Shown here: piece by piece, positions 5,010 through 5,245 of the stretch
Position numbering within the stretch: the first letter of the stretch is position 1
How the letters are laid out: every line of letters begins with the position of its first letter
Assembly (NCBI GenBank): GCA_023436525.1
Contig: JAEZIW010000061.1
Span: 1-5,245 of the forward strand
Direction: 5' to 3'
Origin: Bacillota bacterium
GTDB lineage: Bacteria; Bacillota; Clostridia; Christensenellales; SZUA-584
Length of the DNA stretch: 5,245 nucleotides
Made by a program: the position numbers and the translations under genes
The notes under the pieces: generated by a model
Told to the model about the DNA's origin: nothing
Database searches by the model: none
The model's input: only the letters and a program-made list of their open reading frames with translations

Positions 5010-5245
5010 ATGAGCGAAATCAGAGATTTAAAACTGGCACCATCCGGGGAGATGAAAATCGCATGGGTTAAGGATCATATGCCTGTGCTGTCGCATCTCG
5101 AAAAGATATTTGCCGAGGAGAAACCGTTCGACGGTGTGAAGGTATCTCTCAGCGTTCATCTTGAAGCCAAAACCGCTTACTTGTGTCGTGTATTGAAAAG
5201 CGGCGGTGCCATCATGTCGGTAACTGGCTCCAATCCGCTTTCCAC
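5010..5245 (+). CDS. ahcY: Adenosylhomocysteinase (S-adenosylhomocysteine hydrolase), N-terminal part, cut by window end
   Basis: AhcY reversibly cleaves S-adenosylhomocysteine to adenosine and homocysteine with a bound NAD, relieving product inhibition of methyltransferases (family knowledge). I translated 78 full codons from ATG 5010, opening MSEIRDLKLAPSGEMKIAWV. Family landmarks are LAPSGEMKIAWVKDHMPVL (residues 9-27), the substrate-domain motif HLEAKTAYL (50-58) and VTGSNPLST (71-79, the last codon incomplete). The HLEAKTA and TGSNPLST form is the version I associate with Thermotoga, archaea and Clostridia rather than the animal or proteobacterial type. The NAD-binding domain and remaining catalytic residues lie beyond the window. 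AAAGGA (4996-5001) inside the end of galU is a good ribosome binding site, eight bases before the ATG. With one base between the galU stop and this start, the two are almost certainly co-transcribed. Confidence 0.93.
   Translation, partial: MSEIRDLKLAPSGEMKIAWVKDHMPVLSHLEKIFAEEKPFDGVKVSLSVHLEAKTAYLCRVLKSGGAIMSVTGSNPLS

Noticed and set aside
1..5245. A CRISPR array, mobile element, toxin-antitoxin pair, defence or other novel multi-gene system
   Set aside because: All six protein-coding genes, and nearly all the sequence outside 3835-4132, are explained by well-known housekeeping families. No spaced repeats, transposase, integrase or unexplained gene cluster is visible.

Overview
The window carries ordinary housekeeping genes of an anaerobic, Gram-positive-type bacterium, most likely a member of the Bacillota (Clostridia). 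This placement is inferred from gene order (dnaJ, prmA, rsmE, mtaB, HIT gene), from strong AGGAGG-type ribosome binding sites, from a consensus TATAAT promoter and from protein similarity recalled from memory. No database search was run. All genes are on the + strand, and the coding regions are moderately GC-rich with a more AT-rich intergenic gap.

Region 1 (1-3834) is the tail of a heat-shock/translation-quality operon. It holds the 3' two-thirds or so of dnaJ, then prmA (methyltransferase for ribosomal protein L11), rsmE (16S rRNA m3U1498 methyltransferase), mtaB (tRNA ms2t6A methylthiotransferase) and a HinT-like HIT-family nucleotide hydrolase. The first four genes overlap each other by 1 to 4 bases (ATGA, TGATG, GTGA). 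The HIT gene starts 10 bases after the mtaB stop, with a perfect Shine-Dalgarno sequence. The tight packing implies one transcript with translational coupling.

Region 2 (3835-4132) is a 298-base intergenic gap with no credible gene. It contains weak terminator-like hairpins near its start. Near its end lie a perfect 11-bp inverted repeat with a 3-base spacer (4040-4064), then a sigma-A-type promoter (-10 TATAAT at 4093-4098), and then a strong ribosome binding site.

Region 3 (4133-5245) is a new transcription unit. galU (UTP-glucose-1-phosphate uridylyltransferase) is followed after one base by the start of a gene not obvious from long-ORF scanning: the N-terminus of S-adenosylhomocysteine hydrolase (ahcY), cut by the window edge.

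PrmA and RsmE consume S-adenosylmethionine and release S-adenosylhomocysteine, MtaB is a radical-SAM enzyme that also uses SAM as a methyl donor, and AhcY recycles S-adenosylhomocysteine. This is a loose metabolic link rather than evidence of a dedicated system. I see no mobile element, CRISPR array, tRNA, rRNA or novel multi-gene system. The one non-coding signal worth following up is the perfect palindrome upstream of galU.
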